Below are positions 11,904-22,340 of a stretch of DNA of 64,000 nt, piece after piece. Numbering within the stretch: the first letter of the stretch is position 1; each line of letters starts with the position of its first letter. The DNA lies in the NCBI GenBank assembly GCA_029931535.1, contig JAQPZY010001174.1, positions 248,001-312,000 of the forward strand, given 5' to 3'. The position numbers and the translations under genes are program-made. Origin of the DNA: Margaritifera margaritifera (taxonomy: Eukaryota; Mollusca; Bivalvia; Unionida; Margaritiferidae). The notes under the pieces are model-generated. The model did not search any database, was not told the origin of the DNA, and saw only the letters and a program-made list of their open reading frames with translations.

Positions 11904-12916
11904 CTGTAAATAAAAAAAAATAAAGATTGATTTAGACTTGAAAAAAAAATGAAAGAAAAATACATGATGTATTTATGCTTTTATGAATAATTTATCAGAA
12001 CTTTAAAATTAATTATCTTATAATATAGTTTTAAGTAATATATTTTATCTAGGGCTTGAATTTAATTTATGTGCATAAAAACTTCAAATAGTTTATGAAA
12101 TACAAAAGATGCATACCTCTGAAACACACAATGCAAACTCAGGACCTATGCTACTTGCCTGCACACACTTAAACTCTGATATTCAAGCATTGTTGAACTT
12201 GTAATATTTCTTAGCTGGTGGTTTCTTAGAATTGGGAGAAAGCACATTTCGGCATTTTGATGTGAATTGAACAAAAAATGTAAGAGCTGTCCTCTTAAAA
12301 CATCTTGAACAATACAATAACAATTAAACAAGACAAAAACCAAAATACTTACTCTAGTGTCTCTGACAAAATAATTTTTTATAATCGGTCTCTTCATTTT
12401 ATCTCCACTCAGCTAAGGGTTCGCCGATTTTCAACAAAGACTCAGAAGACATCATGGACCACCTTTTATCCCTTTATTACTTATAACACCTCAAAAAACA
12501 ACCTGCATTTCAACTTAAACTCCCCAAATTCCAACAATGAAGTAATCAATTAGCGGCTTGCTGTGTACATATGTCAGCTGTTCTTTAACAATTCTAATCC
12601 TATTGCTCTGACATGCATCATCGCAATGGTCATTGTACTAGTGGAACATTTCCGGTCCCCAGTAGACTGGTTCTGGCTGGCTTCTCTAATGTGTTGATAG
12701 AACGCGTAAAAATACCGTGTTTGGGTTTTTTTAAAGAAAAAATATAATTTTTCTTTTAATTTTCAAAAGTGGTAGATTTTAACTACTAAATGGTAGATGC
12801 TGTAGACAGCTTTTAAAATGGTATTTTTGGCCTACCGCCGGTAGAATCACATGTATGAAGACTAGTGTGCAGATGATACCCGCATGAATTTAATTAACAT
12901 TCATTCAAGTACTTAC
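11904..12916. other. Decayed sequence between hAT remnant and zinc-binding exon
   Basis: No coding segment can be supported. Several GGTAGAT motifs occur at 12,770-12,850, just inside the possible hAT end at 12,847-12,856. Confidence 0.4.
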
Positions 12917-13062
12917 TCATATTGTGCAGAATATGAATGGTATAAAGCAGAGTTCTTGGAACATAGAAAACTGTGACAGTTTTGACACTGAAAGCATTTT
13001 CGTCCATTACTGGCATGAACTATGGCATACACTGTTGACTTTTCACCATCTATCGTTGCCAT
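12917..13062 (-). CDS. Putative first exon with a CxxC-type zinc-binding motif
   Basis: From ATG at 13,062 the minus strand encodes 48 codons plus 2 nt, ending at a good donor (ATGA/gtaagt). The peptide contains C-F-Q-C-Q-N-C-H and a further Cys five residues on, then H, as in a small zinc knuckle or degenerate C2H2 finger. No stop interrupts it. An in-frame Met lies 11 codons further up (13,095). Its likely partners are the minus-strand transposase-like pieces at 9.1-10.2 kb, but the phase of the only acceptor I examined there does not fit, so an intervening exon would be needed. Confidence 0.42.
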
Positions 13063-13217
13063 CTTGTCGTACAAAGCAAAATATGTAAACAACAATTATC
13101 CTGATTGGATGTTAGTGGAAGAAAGACTCGGCATGATTGGTTAATATATGTGCACAAATTCAGCAGCAGCTGAACCTCTGTTTCCCACAAACAAAACAGC
13201 GTGCAAATGGTTCAGCA
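13063..13217. promoter_or_regulatory. Possible bidirectional promoter
   Basis: This 155-bp gap separates the start codons of the minus-strand zinc-binding exon and the plus-strand BEN gene. It contains two ATTGG (reverse CCAAT) pentamers at 13,104 and 13,136 and no strong TATA box, as is common for divergent promoters. The assignment rests on position and these motifs only. Confidence 0.35.
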
Positions 13218-13403
13218 ATGGATTCAAAACCTCTAACGAAACATGTGGATTTTTGTGGAATGAACAGAAGAGAATTTTTGCATTATCATTTTTTTTAAGT
13301 CAATAGATGTGCCAAGAAGAGATTATGTAGAATGTAAAGAAAATGACTTGGTGAGAGCAAAATTCGATGGAAAAGCATACCCAGCCAGGATGATACAAGT
13401 CCA
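13218..13403 (+). pseudogene. BEN-domain gene, exon 1
   Basis: From ATG at 13,218 the frame runs MDSKPLTKHVDFCGMNRREF to a stop in a T-rich tract. A shift there restores VPRRDYVECKENDLVRAKFD and GKAYPARMIQVQ, ending at a donor (gtcca/gtgagt) in phase 2. The 'D-x-V-x-A-K-F-x-G-K-x-Y-P-A-x-x' phrase is a small beta-type segment seen at the front of many invertebrate BEN-domain proteins. Exon 2 at 20,571 starts with the single A needed to complete the split codon. The frameshift makes this copy non-functional or in need of an alternative start. Confidence 0.6.
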
Positions 13404-14160
13404 GTGAGTATACATTGTCATTCAATGATTCTTTCAATAGAAGTTATATGGATATTTTATTGATTTTCATACATAATATATATTAATTGTAATCAAACTC
13501 ACAGGGAGTGATTTTCTTCAGACCCAATTTGTGTTAAGAGTTGCTCTTGGAATTGTGAAAATCACTAAACACTACTCGGTTCCCATTCTGAATTGTCCCA
13601 CCTTTCAGTCTCGATACAAGACACTGTACTGTATCTACTAAGAATCAATATCGTTTCTGGTTTCGTAACATCACTATTTCTATAATCCGATGTACTGTTT
13701 GGTAAATTAAAAACCAAACTGTCTAGTTAATGTACCAAATCATACACAACAACACAGATGCAAAAAGTGATCTGATAAAACCGGAAGCAATACCCAGTAG
13801 ATGCAGTACAGTGACACAACACCTAAGGCTAGTCGGCTACAATTAAAATAAAAGGTGTGATGAAACTACAGTGACAAAATTCTCCAAATAAATTGAGTAT
13901 AGATATTTTTATTGTGTGTCAAACATTATATAATAAGGGCTGTTTCAGTAAACCATATATAACTTCTGTAGATGGTTGTGTTTCAAACTATTTTGATTCT
14001 GATAGTGGAGGGTTGGTTAGGAAAATCACTTCTGGTGTGGGTTGCGTCAACAAAATCACAAATCACAGGTGGGGTTATCGGAAAAAATGCATATATATAT
14101 ATATATTTAAAATCACATCTAACCCCTTCTTAGCGGTCTAACTTGTAGCGAATCAATAAA
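13404..14160. other. BEN gene intron, left part
   Basis: AT-rich; a short (AT)n run lies at 14,091-14,106. No coding segment. The intron runs to 20,570 and is interrupted by the hAT element and the SINE. Confidence 0.45.
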
Positions 14161-15597
14161 CAGGGGCAGAGATGCTGCCAGGGCGCACGAGTGCGCTAAT
14201 CATGCAAAGTTTGTACGAATTCATGATGTTGGAAAGCAGTGATGCGAGAGAACTCCCGCAAATTATTTTAAAGTCACGCATATCAAAAATGTATCCTGCA
14301 CAGTATACATGTTTTATTTAACTGTTAACCCTTAAAATGCATGTTGCGATGCTTGTCGCGACATCGTTTTTCAGGTAGTCAAATGTTTACACAGACGGAT
14401 ACTTTGGATCGACGTGAATGGTTGTTAAACTAAATTTGATTTGTACATTGGGCCCTGGAACATGCATTGTCATAGTTTAACCTTGCAGTCATCAACAAAG
14501 TTTTACAAATGCGTGTTTTAAAATATGGGCCACACAGAAAACCCAAAATGGCCGACTACCAACATAGTTCATCTTCAGATGACGATTTAATTCTGCAAAT
14601 ACTGGCTGATGACAGCGACGATGACAATGATTATGAAGTTTTGAAGTATATCAGTCCGCTGGAGCCTCGAAAGTGTTACTGGAAATAGCAGTGAGTACTC
14701 TTGAGCCCAAAAATGATGTTGAATACAAGTTCAATGTACATGCAGGAATGCAGACAGCATGCCGGTCAACCCCCTATTCAGCGGTATTTTGAAATTAAAT
14801 GGACAATAGAAGCCTAATTAAAATACAGGCTTTTTAAAAGTAGAGTGCAATTTTCATTTCTTTTCTCAAACAATTCAGCACTGAGGGATCATGTGCTACA
14901 AAACTATACTGAGTATAGCACTTTAAGGCTTAAGATAAATTGAATAAAGTAAGAATCTAAAAAGAATTAAATTGTCAGGATATTTATTTGATCAAAATAC
15001 TTCCATCTGAACACGCAGACTATGGCATTGATGGACTCAAAACCCTAATACAGCATTATGGAACATATAAGAAATCTGGCATAGTGGGCAGCAAAGCACT
15101 GATTCAAGAAAGCGAAATTTGGCAGAGTTCATGCTAGTGAAAAATCTTATTTTGGAACAGGGATATCCAAGAGACAATATCTACGAGATGTGGAAAATTG
15201 TATATAACTACAAAGAACAGTTTAACAGCTTGTTCAAGCTGGCTATGCTAGCTATGGGTATGCCCCTTCAGACAGCAGACTGTGAAAGGGGGTTCACAGC
15301 ACAGAACAAATATTCATACACAGATAAGGAACACATCAAGTTCAGAAACAATCAACAGATTAATGCTTATACAACCAGAGGGGACATCGTTTGAGGATTT
15401 TTATTTCAACAGAACCTTATCAGAATGGAGCAGTAAGAAAGAGAGATGGGGATATTTAAATATTGGGTGAATATTGAATGATGGCCATTCCCCCCCCCCC
15501 TTTATTTTTTGTGTACTCCCCCCTTATTTTGGTGACAAGGGGATGGGAGACCCCCCTCTCCCCTTTAGATAAAATCCTGGCAGCATCTCTGCAGGGG
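14161..15597 (+). mobile_element. hAT-type transposon with 16-bp TIRs and a 6-bp target duplication
   Basis: The left end 14,167-14,182 reads CAGAGATGCTGCCAGG and the right end 15,576-15,591 is its exact inverse. Both are flanked by CAGGGG (14,161-14,166 and 15,592-15,597). The element is 1,425 bp. It holds an acidic 46-codon frame at 14,548-14,688 (MADYQHSSSSDDDLILQI...) and the 3' part of a hAT transposase. Canonical hAT duplications are 8 bp; 5- and 6-bp variants have been described for some hAT lineages, so 6 bp is notable but not unprecedented. The catalytic part has been lost, so it cannot be autonomous. Confidence 0.85.
15021..15470 (+). pseudogene. hAT transposase C-terminal domain (ZNF862/ZBED-like)
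   Basis: Three frames are needed. First YGIDGLKTLIQHYGTYKKSG (15,021 on). Then, after a shift near 15,118, a block with ILEQGYPRDNIYEMWKIV and the hallmark LQTADCERGFTAQNK. Then, after another shift near 15,360, INRLMLIQPEGTSFEDFYFN and LSEWSSKKERWGYLN. 'TADCERGFS' followed by 'LMxIxxEGPxxxxFDFxxAxxxW' is the dimerisation domain of KRAB/zinc-finger-862-like hAT transposases. The gene reads toward the element's right end. A related, separate remnant is at 26,349-26,754. Confidence 0.85.
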
Positions 15598-16697
15598 AGA
15601 GAACTTGACCGGGTTATAGGATTTCATTGATATTCGTTTTACTCTGACATTATCGTACATGTTCTGTCAGCATTGGGAGTTGATGAACTCCCTAGTTTTC
15701 TACAGAAACATGGAATCCAAGTGGAATACATCCAAAAATGTAGAGGTTTACCATCTTGGAATTCAGTCTCCCAGTTCCATTTCAAATTGGTATACACAGT
15801 GTCAGGTTGACAAACATTTAGCATGGTAATCGGATAAGTATATGACAAATTTGGATACGTATCAAAAACAAGACAATGAGTATGGGTGAACAGAATCACC
15901 ATACAGACCAGAATGGAGATAATTACTGGAATGGGTTTGGAATTTTACGAATACCGGCACATATTTACCATATAAGGAAGCAGTGAATATTTTTACTTAA
16001 CTACTGTCAATACCACTGGGTATCGACCTGTAGCAACAATGTTAAGCTAAGTGACTATTTCTGAAGTATATAATAATGATAAAGATGAGCATAAGTGTTC
16101 CTATTCTTTAAAGTGCATGACATTGATTCCTCATCTTGAAGATGAATTATTAAAGGAAAATAAAGGGTGTGCAGTTAACTAAAAAAAATGGTGATAAAAG
16201 ATGAATTCAATCAATTTTAACTGTCCGTTCCGGTGATTACCTCTGTTCTGGCCTGTTCTGTCCATTCTGGTGATTCTATCATCTGAAACAGTATAGCCGA
16301 AAAAAATCTCGCAAATTTAGAGATCAGAAAATCTATTGGCAGATTAGAGTTATGCTTCTATCTGACAGACTTGATTAATTTGATTTCTTGGTTTATTGAT
16401 TCTAGTAGTTACTCGATCCAAATGCATCGCCAAAAAACATTAAAGCATCTTCAGATTGTTTGTTAAAAATATTTATCAGACTATGCACATCTCCAGATAG
16501 GGCTAAATAGAGCTTGAATTAAGCTATAATAAATAGGTCTAGTCAGAACAATAGACATTGTTAGAGAAAATTTAAATTTGTGTGTGCTGAAAATGTAAAA
16601 TTTTCAGAGCTACTAACATACAAGTCTGTTTGCACAGTCTGATGATGACTGTTCATTAGATAAATGTCCAAAAACATAATCGACAATATTCATAGGT
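15598..16697. other. BEN gene intron, unrecognised
   Basis: A minus-strand frame at 15,639-15,902 shows no recognisable domain. Nothing else is supported. Confidence 0.45.
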
Positions 16698-17096
16698 TTA
16701 AAGACAATTACTATGGTAAAAGTTTATATACACATATATCTGTGGCAAAAATGATAAACCAGTACTTCTGCTGCTGTTGTTGCTATTGATTAGTTGGTTG
16801 ATTTGGTGTTTTAGGTCTCTCCAACACCTGAGGTCATATAGAGATGAAACCTCAAGTTGTTGGTAGATGATTATGAGTTTTACGCCATTTTCAGCACAAG
16901 AAAATTCGTATATGGCAGCCAGTTTTACTGCTGAAGAAGACACCAGGCATCAAAGACCACCAGGGTAGAACCATTGAACTTCCTCAAGTAACTGGCAACA
17001 TTCTCACATACAAGGCCTGAGTGGGATTTGAACCTACGTGATGAGAGGCAAGTGATCACAAAATAAGCATCTTACACCACTCTGCCATGGAGGCTC
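16698..17096 (-). mobile_element. tRNA-derived SINE
   Basis: On the minus strand the head contains a Pol III A box TGGCAGAGTGG (17,077-17,087) and a B box GGTTCAAATCC (17,024-17,034), spaced as in a tRNA. A tRNA-unrelated body follows, including the phrase 'gctgaaaatggcgtaaaac', which resembles the 'gtgttaaac' tail phrase of many molluscan SINEs (compare 43,421). It is not a functional tRNA gene: the head does not fold into a full cloverleaf by eye and continues into the body. Confidence 0.68.
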
Positions 17097-20000
17097 CTCG
17101 GACCTTGGGTAGAAGTTTTGTACGAAAGACAGGAAGCAGAATATGGAACCCACAACTCCTGGATTGAAAAGTCCAGCATGTTACTACTAGGCCATCAGTG
17201 ATGATGATGCTGCAACAGTGTTGCTTCTAGGACACAGGATTGCGGGAATACAATGATTTATCACAAGCTGGCCCAAATTGAACAAACCTATGTGCCAAAA
17301 GCCCCACAGTTCAATTGCCACTGGCACAGATTGTGCGATTAGACGTGGGCAATTGTTTCTTTAAACGAAAAGAAGAGAATGGACAAAATGGTGTACAAAA
17401 GCAGATATATTTCTGTTCTCATATCATGTAGTGAAGTCTTTCAACAAGAACATCCCTCCCTTTCCCGTAATAATTATTACCAAAATATCAGCTCATCTGG
17501 GCCTTTCAGACGTAAATTTTGCAATCATTTTGAACTTGACTCTAGTTAAAGCTTTCCCCAAACAAACTTATGCCCATATTACACTCCTATAGACTGAAAA
17601 ATGTACAGAGTGCAGACGTCTTTCTTGCAGTCACATGCACGGTATGATTGGAACGGTATAAAAGATATTTAATTTTTGTATGTTTTTTGTCCATGACAAG
17701 CTTGACAGACTATGATATTGAGCAGAATTCTGTTCCCACATTCTCGACTTTATTTTCAAGCCTAACATTAAAAGATACATCTCCTGTTATGTATTTTTTG
17801 CTTAGAAGCTCGTTACCTAGGTGAAAATGAAATGGGGAAATATTTTACAGTTGCATCATATTGTAAATGGTAGCCAGCAGCTTTGGCATGTGCTAAGTCA
17901 GGAGGAACACACAAGTTCGCACAGAAATATCAAAAAGAATTTTGCAGGATTATTATAAACGAAGAAACAGTGAGGGAGAATCTCTTGCTGAAACGTAATC
18001 ACATGATTCGAACATAGCAGTACAGCAAGTGCAAGGAACAAAGCAAAACTTCGTGCACAACTCGCAGTCAAACTGGCATGGGGAATGGTTGTGGTTAGAA
18101 AAGTCAGATATCGGGATGCTGTGTAAACTGTGTGAAACACAGAAAAACAATCACTTCTACTGTAGGATGCACAAACTATAGGCCCAATTCAATAGACAGG
18201 CACATAAAATTCAGCTGATTATGTGGCAGCTGTATGGGCAGAAGCTGTGAAAAAGAATTTAGAGTAGGTAATTAATGGCCTGACTAAATCTTGCTTCTTT
18301 TGCGCTTTCATTCTGTAATGGCATTGTTGAAGTCCACACCAATCTGAGTCGTTTATAAAGTTCTTTCAAAAAGTTGTATTCTTGCGTTTCCATTTTTCTC
18401 GTTTTAATTATTTTAAAAATTAAATCATTTTTTCATTATAACTCTTTTCTACTTGCCATTCTAACCTGTACACTTGATTATACCCATGCTTGACATACAT
18501 GAACACCATAAAAAAGGAACACATCTGCAATTGGTAAATATTTTTTACATTGTGGATCAAGTATACAAGCGAAAAACATTGCTTAGATACAATAAATCAC
18601 ACAATAACCTTGTGCTTGCCTGTTTTTAAGATGCTGCAATCACTTGAAATATGTTCTTCTGTGTGACCCATATTTCTCAAGGAAGAGGGCCAAATTTGTC
18701 CCATTGAATTTAGAATTGGCCCACTTTTGGAAAAAGGATGGGGGAGTCAGCCCTCTTTTGAAAAATCATAGAAGAAACACTGATGCTGCTGTTGACCAGA
18801 GACAGAAAACTGCAATGATGTTGATTTTAAGAGTACACTGGGGTAAAAAACATTATTCCTAGATTTTCATTCATTTTTTAATCTAATTCAGGGGGGGGGG
18901 AGTTTTTTTTTTAAATCAATTTTTTTTTTTAGGACAGGGATAGCCATTGTATCAAATATTTTAAATACATCCAGTGAGGGGCAGTTGGGATGAAAATCTA
19001 AGAACTAATTTACTGTGGCCTGATGATGGTAGAAAACTGATCGGCATTGATGATGATGATAATCTGACTGATCAGTAGAGATGATGATGAAACAATGTTT
19101 GACATGCTATATTTCTTTTTTTTAAATTTTATATTAGTTATGCAACAAGGCATAAAAATAAGACATATCAGTCACTAAAAATATATTTTTCTTACAAGAA
19201 ATTAAATAGTGTAAAAGTAGGCAGAAATAATGTGGCATCACTTCCATTGGCATTAAAAAAATTTTTCTGTCAAATCAAGTAATATCTATTTACAAATACA
19301 TTTATTGAAAAAGCATAAAAAGAAATCACAGAATCTGACAGTACGTTTAAAACAATACAAGATTTAACTATCATGCAAATCAAAAGCAGCATGCTTAAGA
19401 ACAAAGAAATTTAAGCAAAACATAGCAATCACTGAAATAAGCACACATACTTAGTCATAATGAATGACAGTTTGGTAAGGATGCACATTCATGATTTCTG
19501 CATTATAAGAGAAATGTTTTACTGGAACAGCCCTAATGTAGTCAGGATATAAGTGATTTAATCTTATAAATTTGTGATTCATATTTGGATAGCATTTACG
19601 ATGTCAACAATCAGACCAATATTTGACTAAAAGTATATGCAATATAGACGTTATTTTCTATTGCAATACAACAAAAATAATTTAGAAAAATCAAATATAA
19701 AATTAATATTTGCAATAATTATTATTAAAATGTGCTGATTTCAAAATCTGATTAAATCTCATAAATTTATTTCCATTTTACTTGTATTCATCATCGATTT
19801 TTATTTACATTACATTGTTTTACTGAGTCATCTGAATATTTCAATTATTGCTTAGATTTCATTATGAGGCACATGTTAATAGTTCTTTTAGTCTTCTATA
19901 ATAATAATAATTTCTACATTATCTTCACTTTTGAAGTCGTCAAAGAACTGATGTTTTAAATACTACTGAAATATGATTGAAAATAAATTATAGGGCAATG

Positions 20001-20570
20001 CCACTTTTATTCAGACTGCATTATTGTTGAATGTTTGGTATATAATTAAAAAAGGATTTTAAAAAATCTCTATTTCTGAGAATTTTGTCATTGCTTAAAT
20101 CTCTATTTTATTTTAATTGTAGCTGTTGTGGTGGTAGGTACTTTGCATGTTGTATACAGTATAGTATATATATGTACTAACTTGTGTTTCTTTTTTTTTG
20201 AACCTGTGCAAGAATCCAAGTCCATACCTTGACTGAAACCTATTGATTTGGGGGCCACAATGTCAAGGTCATAGTGAACCAAGGAAATAAATGATTTCTG
20301 GACAGTGATTTTACTTCTAAACAGTTATCATAACCATGCTTCATAGATAGTTTCAGCTTTGGGCAAAAGCGAAAGCTACTGAATAATTGAGTTGGGGGGA
20401 GGCAAAAAGTCACCAAATGTGTGTATAGCATTCTGATAATGAAGTGTCTTTCAAGCTTAATTCTGGTCCAGTCGTTGTGAACTTTTTGTGAAAAGTCCAA
20501 TTGAAGTAATTGTCTAGAATTCTTTGTGAAGCTCTCTGTACTAATAAAACTAGCTTTATCTCCCTTTCAG
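17097..20570. other. BEN gene intron, right part
   Basis: Long AT-rich stretch with homopolymers (poly-G at 18,891; poly-T at 18,922) and no coding segment that I can support. It ends at a clear polypyrimidine tract and acceptor (ctccctttcag) at 20,570. Confidence 0.5.
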
Positions 20571-21011
20571 ATCAGACAGTAGAAAAATAAAAGAATTAGA
20601 GGATGAAGTTGGCAGGTTATGGAAAAAAATTAGAATACTGGAAGACCATATGGCCAAGATGGAAGAGATGTTAAGTAGTGACTGCAGCAGCAACATGAAA
20701 GATTAAAATGGTGGAAATCAATCAGGTGATCAGATGAAATGTCTCAAGTCAGAGATGCAGAAATTCAGTGGTGACAATGAGCTTGAAGTGCTTAAATTAT
20801 TGACCCTGAAGATCTTTACAAAAGATGAATTATCCAACAGGTCAATCTCTGCAAAGTGATCAGTCAAATCAGGAAAAATTCCACTACAGCCCTTGACCAG
20901 TCAAAACTGAATATGCTTGAACAATTGGTGAAGCAAAAATGCTCCATTTTCTCTCAAAAAATATTCATAGAAAAATTACAGAACATACAAAAAGTGTTAT
21001 GAAGAAAGTAA
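20571..21011 (+). pseudogene. BEN-domain gene, exon 2: coiled coil plus BEN domain
   Basis: After the acceptor the frame reads SDSRKIKELEDEVGRLWKKI then RILEDHMAKMEEMLSSD, a clean heptad coiled coil, and meets TAA at 20,704-20,706. In the same frame downstream comes a BEN-type domain: LKLLTLKIFTKDELSNRSIS, then TGA where GK-[R] is expected. After a one-base loss it continues ALDQSKLNMLEQLVKQKC and QKIFIEKLQNIQKVL, then TGA-AGA-AAG-TAA. BEN domains bind DNA or mediate protein contacts in chromatin factors and some viral and transposon proteins. At least three lesions show this copy is dead. Confidence 0.72.
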
Positions 21012-21229
21012 AAAAAATGAACATCATTTGTCAATTTACATGTGCTTTGTTGCATGCTGGAAATGTATTTAAAATTAAAAAGACCATTTATTTCACATAC
21101 ATAATATATGTTGCATTTTTGTACTGTTTTACAATCCCTCCCCCCTCCCCGTTATTTCATAATTTCAGAGGAAATGTCACTATCAATGTTTGATGATTCC
21201 TCAGATAATCAAATTTTGTATAGAAACTG

Positions 21230-21421
21230 TTCATGAACAGAAACTTTGTTCATCAGTAGTTCATGAACAATATGTTGGTGCCATTTCATGTTCATGCACA
21301 GTTCATGAACACTGATGACCAAATTTGTGAATTTTTATGGACTGTTCGTGAACTCGGTTCTTGAATAATTCATGAACTGTTGAACAGTTTTTGAAGTCTA
21401 GGTTCATAAACAGTTCATGAA
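21230..21421. repeat. Right TTCATGAA palindrome cluster
   Basis: Five exact TTCATGAA octamers (21,230; 21,260; 21,302; 21,369; 21,414) plus near copies (TTCGTGAA, TTCATAAA) within about 190 bp. It is the counterpart of the cluster at 8,673-8,887 and follows the BEN gene's 3' end by about 220 bp. Confidence 0.9.
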
Positions 21422-21468
21422 TTCAGAATTGCACAAGCACTCGTTTCTGTTAGTGAAAAGGAAAACTA

Positions 21469-22105
21469 TTGACAATGCCCACTCCCCTTCTATACAAAAT
21501 TAACAAATTAACACAAGGTGACAAACCTGCACAGTTTGAAATCTGCCTTCTTGCTGATTCTGTGCTAATTTTATTTATCCTGTTGGCATGTTTAGTCACT
21601 GATTACCTATATCAACATAAAAGGTAACATTCCAAACTTGTTCTCCATGTACGACTTTAGTAATTTACAGATCATTTAATAACCATTTTGAACAAAGTTT
21701 CTCTGTTGCTTTGTATCTACCTGGATCGAGTCTGAATGCCAATACTTCCCGTGTGTCACATAGTGAATAAAGCTGCAGTCAACTCTGATTGGTGGTTATT
21801 GTTTACCCTGGACTGCAACAAACAACAACCACCAATCAGAATTTAATGTAACATATTTCACTGAGTGACACACCGGAAGTGTAGCCTTTAAATTCGATCC
21901 ATATAGACAAGATACGAAGCAACAGAGAAACTTCGCATAAAAGTATTTATTAAATGATCAGTAAAGTACTTCAATCATACATGTGGAACAAATTTGGAAA
22001 GTCTTCTTTACCTTGATATCTATTGGGGGGGGGGGGGAGGAGACACATTTCAAACCATGTAACCTTGTGTTAATTTGCAAAAGGTGAGTGGGTGTTTTCA
22101 ACAGC
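21469..22105. mobile_element. Foldback (long inverted repeat) element
   Basis: The two halves are near inverted complements. Left 21,469-21,547 ('ttgacaatgcccactcc', 'aaattaacacaagg') pairs with right 22,042-22,105. Inside, 'gtttctctgttgctttgtat' pairs with 'gaagcaacagagaaac' and 'ctgattggtggttattgttt' with 'aaacaacaaccaccaatcag'. The centre is at about 21,810. A fragment similar to the centre occurs at 28,770-28,805. No coding capacity. Confidence 0.72.
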
Positions 22106-22254
22106 TTTTTTTATATATTTTTACTGACAAATATAAGTGCCTGTACCTGCAATGGCCATCTCAGATAAATTCTCAGTTTAAAGAATAAAAAGGCAAACGA
22201 CTAATAATTATTCATGACTGCTGAATATTAAAGTAACTTCTATAGGGTAAGTAT

Positions 22255-22340
22255 TGTTTTGTATCGATTCTTCACCTCGTGTATCGATATGGCAAAAGTA
22301 TCGATGCATCAATATATCGATGAATCGTTTCACCCCTAAT
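22255..22340. mobile_element. hAT-terminus-like ATCGAT cluster
   Basis: Four ATCGAT hexamers in about 60 bp are followed by 'gaatcgtttcacccctaatg'. Inverted, this resembles hAT element ends that begin AGGGGTGAAACGATT and continue with ATCGAT repeats. No partner end was found. Confidence 0.35.

Larger units (their letters stand above)
8673..21421. mobile_element. Candidate 12.7-kb composite DNA transposon with a divergent gene pair
   Basis: Two similar clusters of TTCATGAA palindromes mark the ends. Between them the minus strand holds transposase-like pieces (9,105-9,720; 12,917-13,062) and the plus strand a coiled-coil/BEN-domain gene (13,218-21,011). The two sets of first exons face away from each other across about 155 bp. 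The left edge cuts a DIRS recombinase gene. Nested insertions (hAT at 14,167-15,591; a hAT remnant near 11.5 kb; a SINE near 17 kb) fit an old element. I could not define exact terminal inverted repeats or a target-site duplication, and the continuation of the DIRS gene is not visible right of 21,421. The unity of the element is inference. Confidence 0.45.

Noticed and set aside
11171..12856. Complete hAT element from ATACATGTGA to TCACATGTAT
   Set aside because: Only 10 bp of inverted similarity, no target duplication, and the internal CAGTAGAT/GGTAGAT motifs are in direct rather than inverted orientation. Kept only as a weak remark.
17019..17096. tRNA gene
   Set aside because: A and B boxes are present, but the sequence continues into a SINE body and no full cloverleaf is evident.
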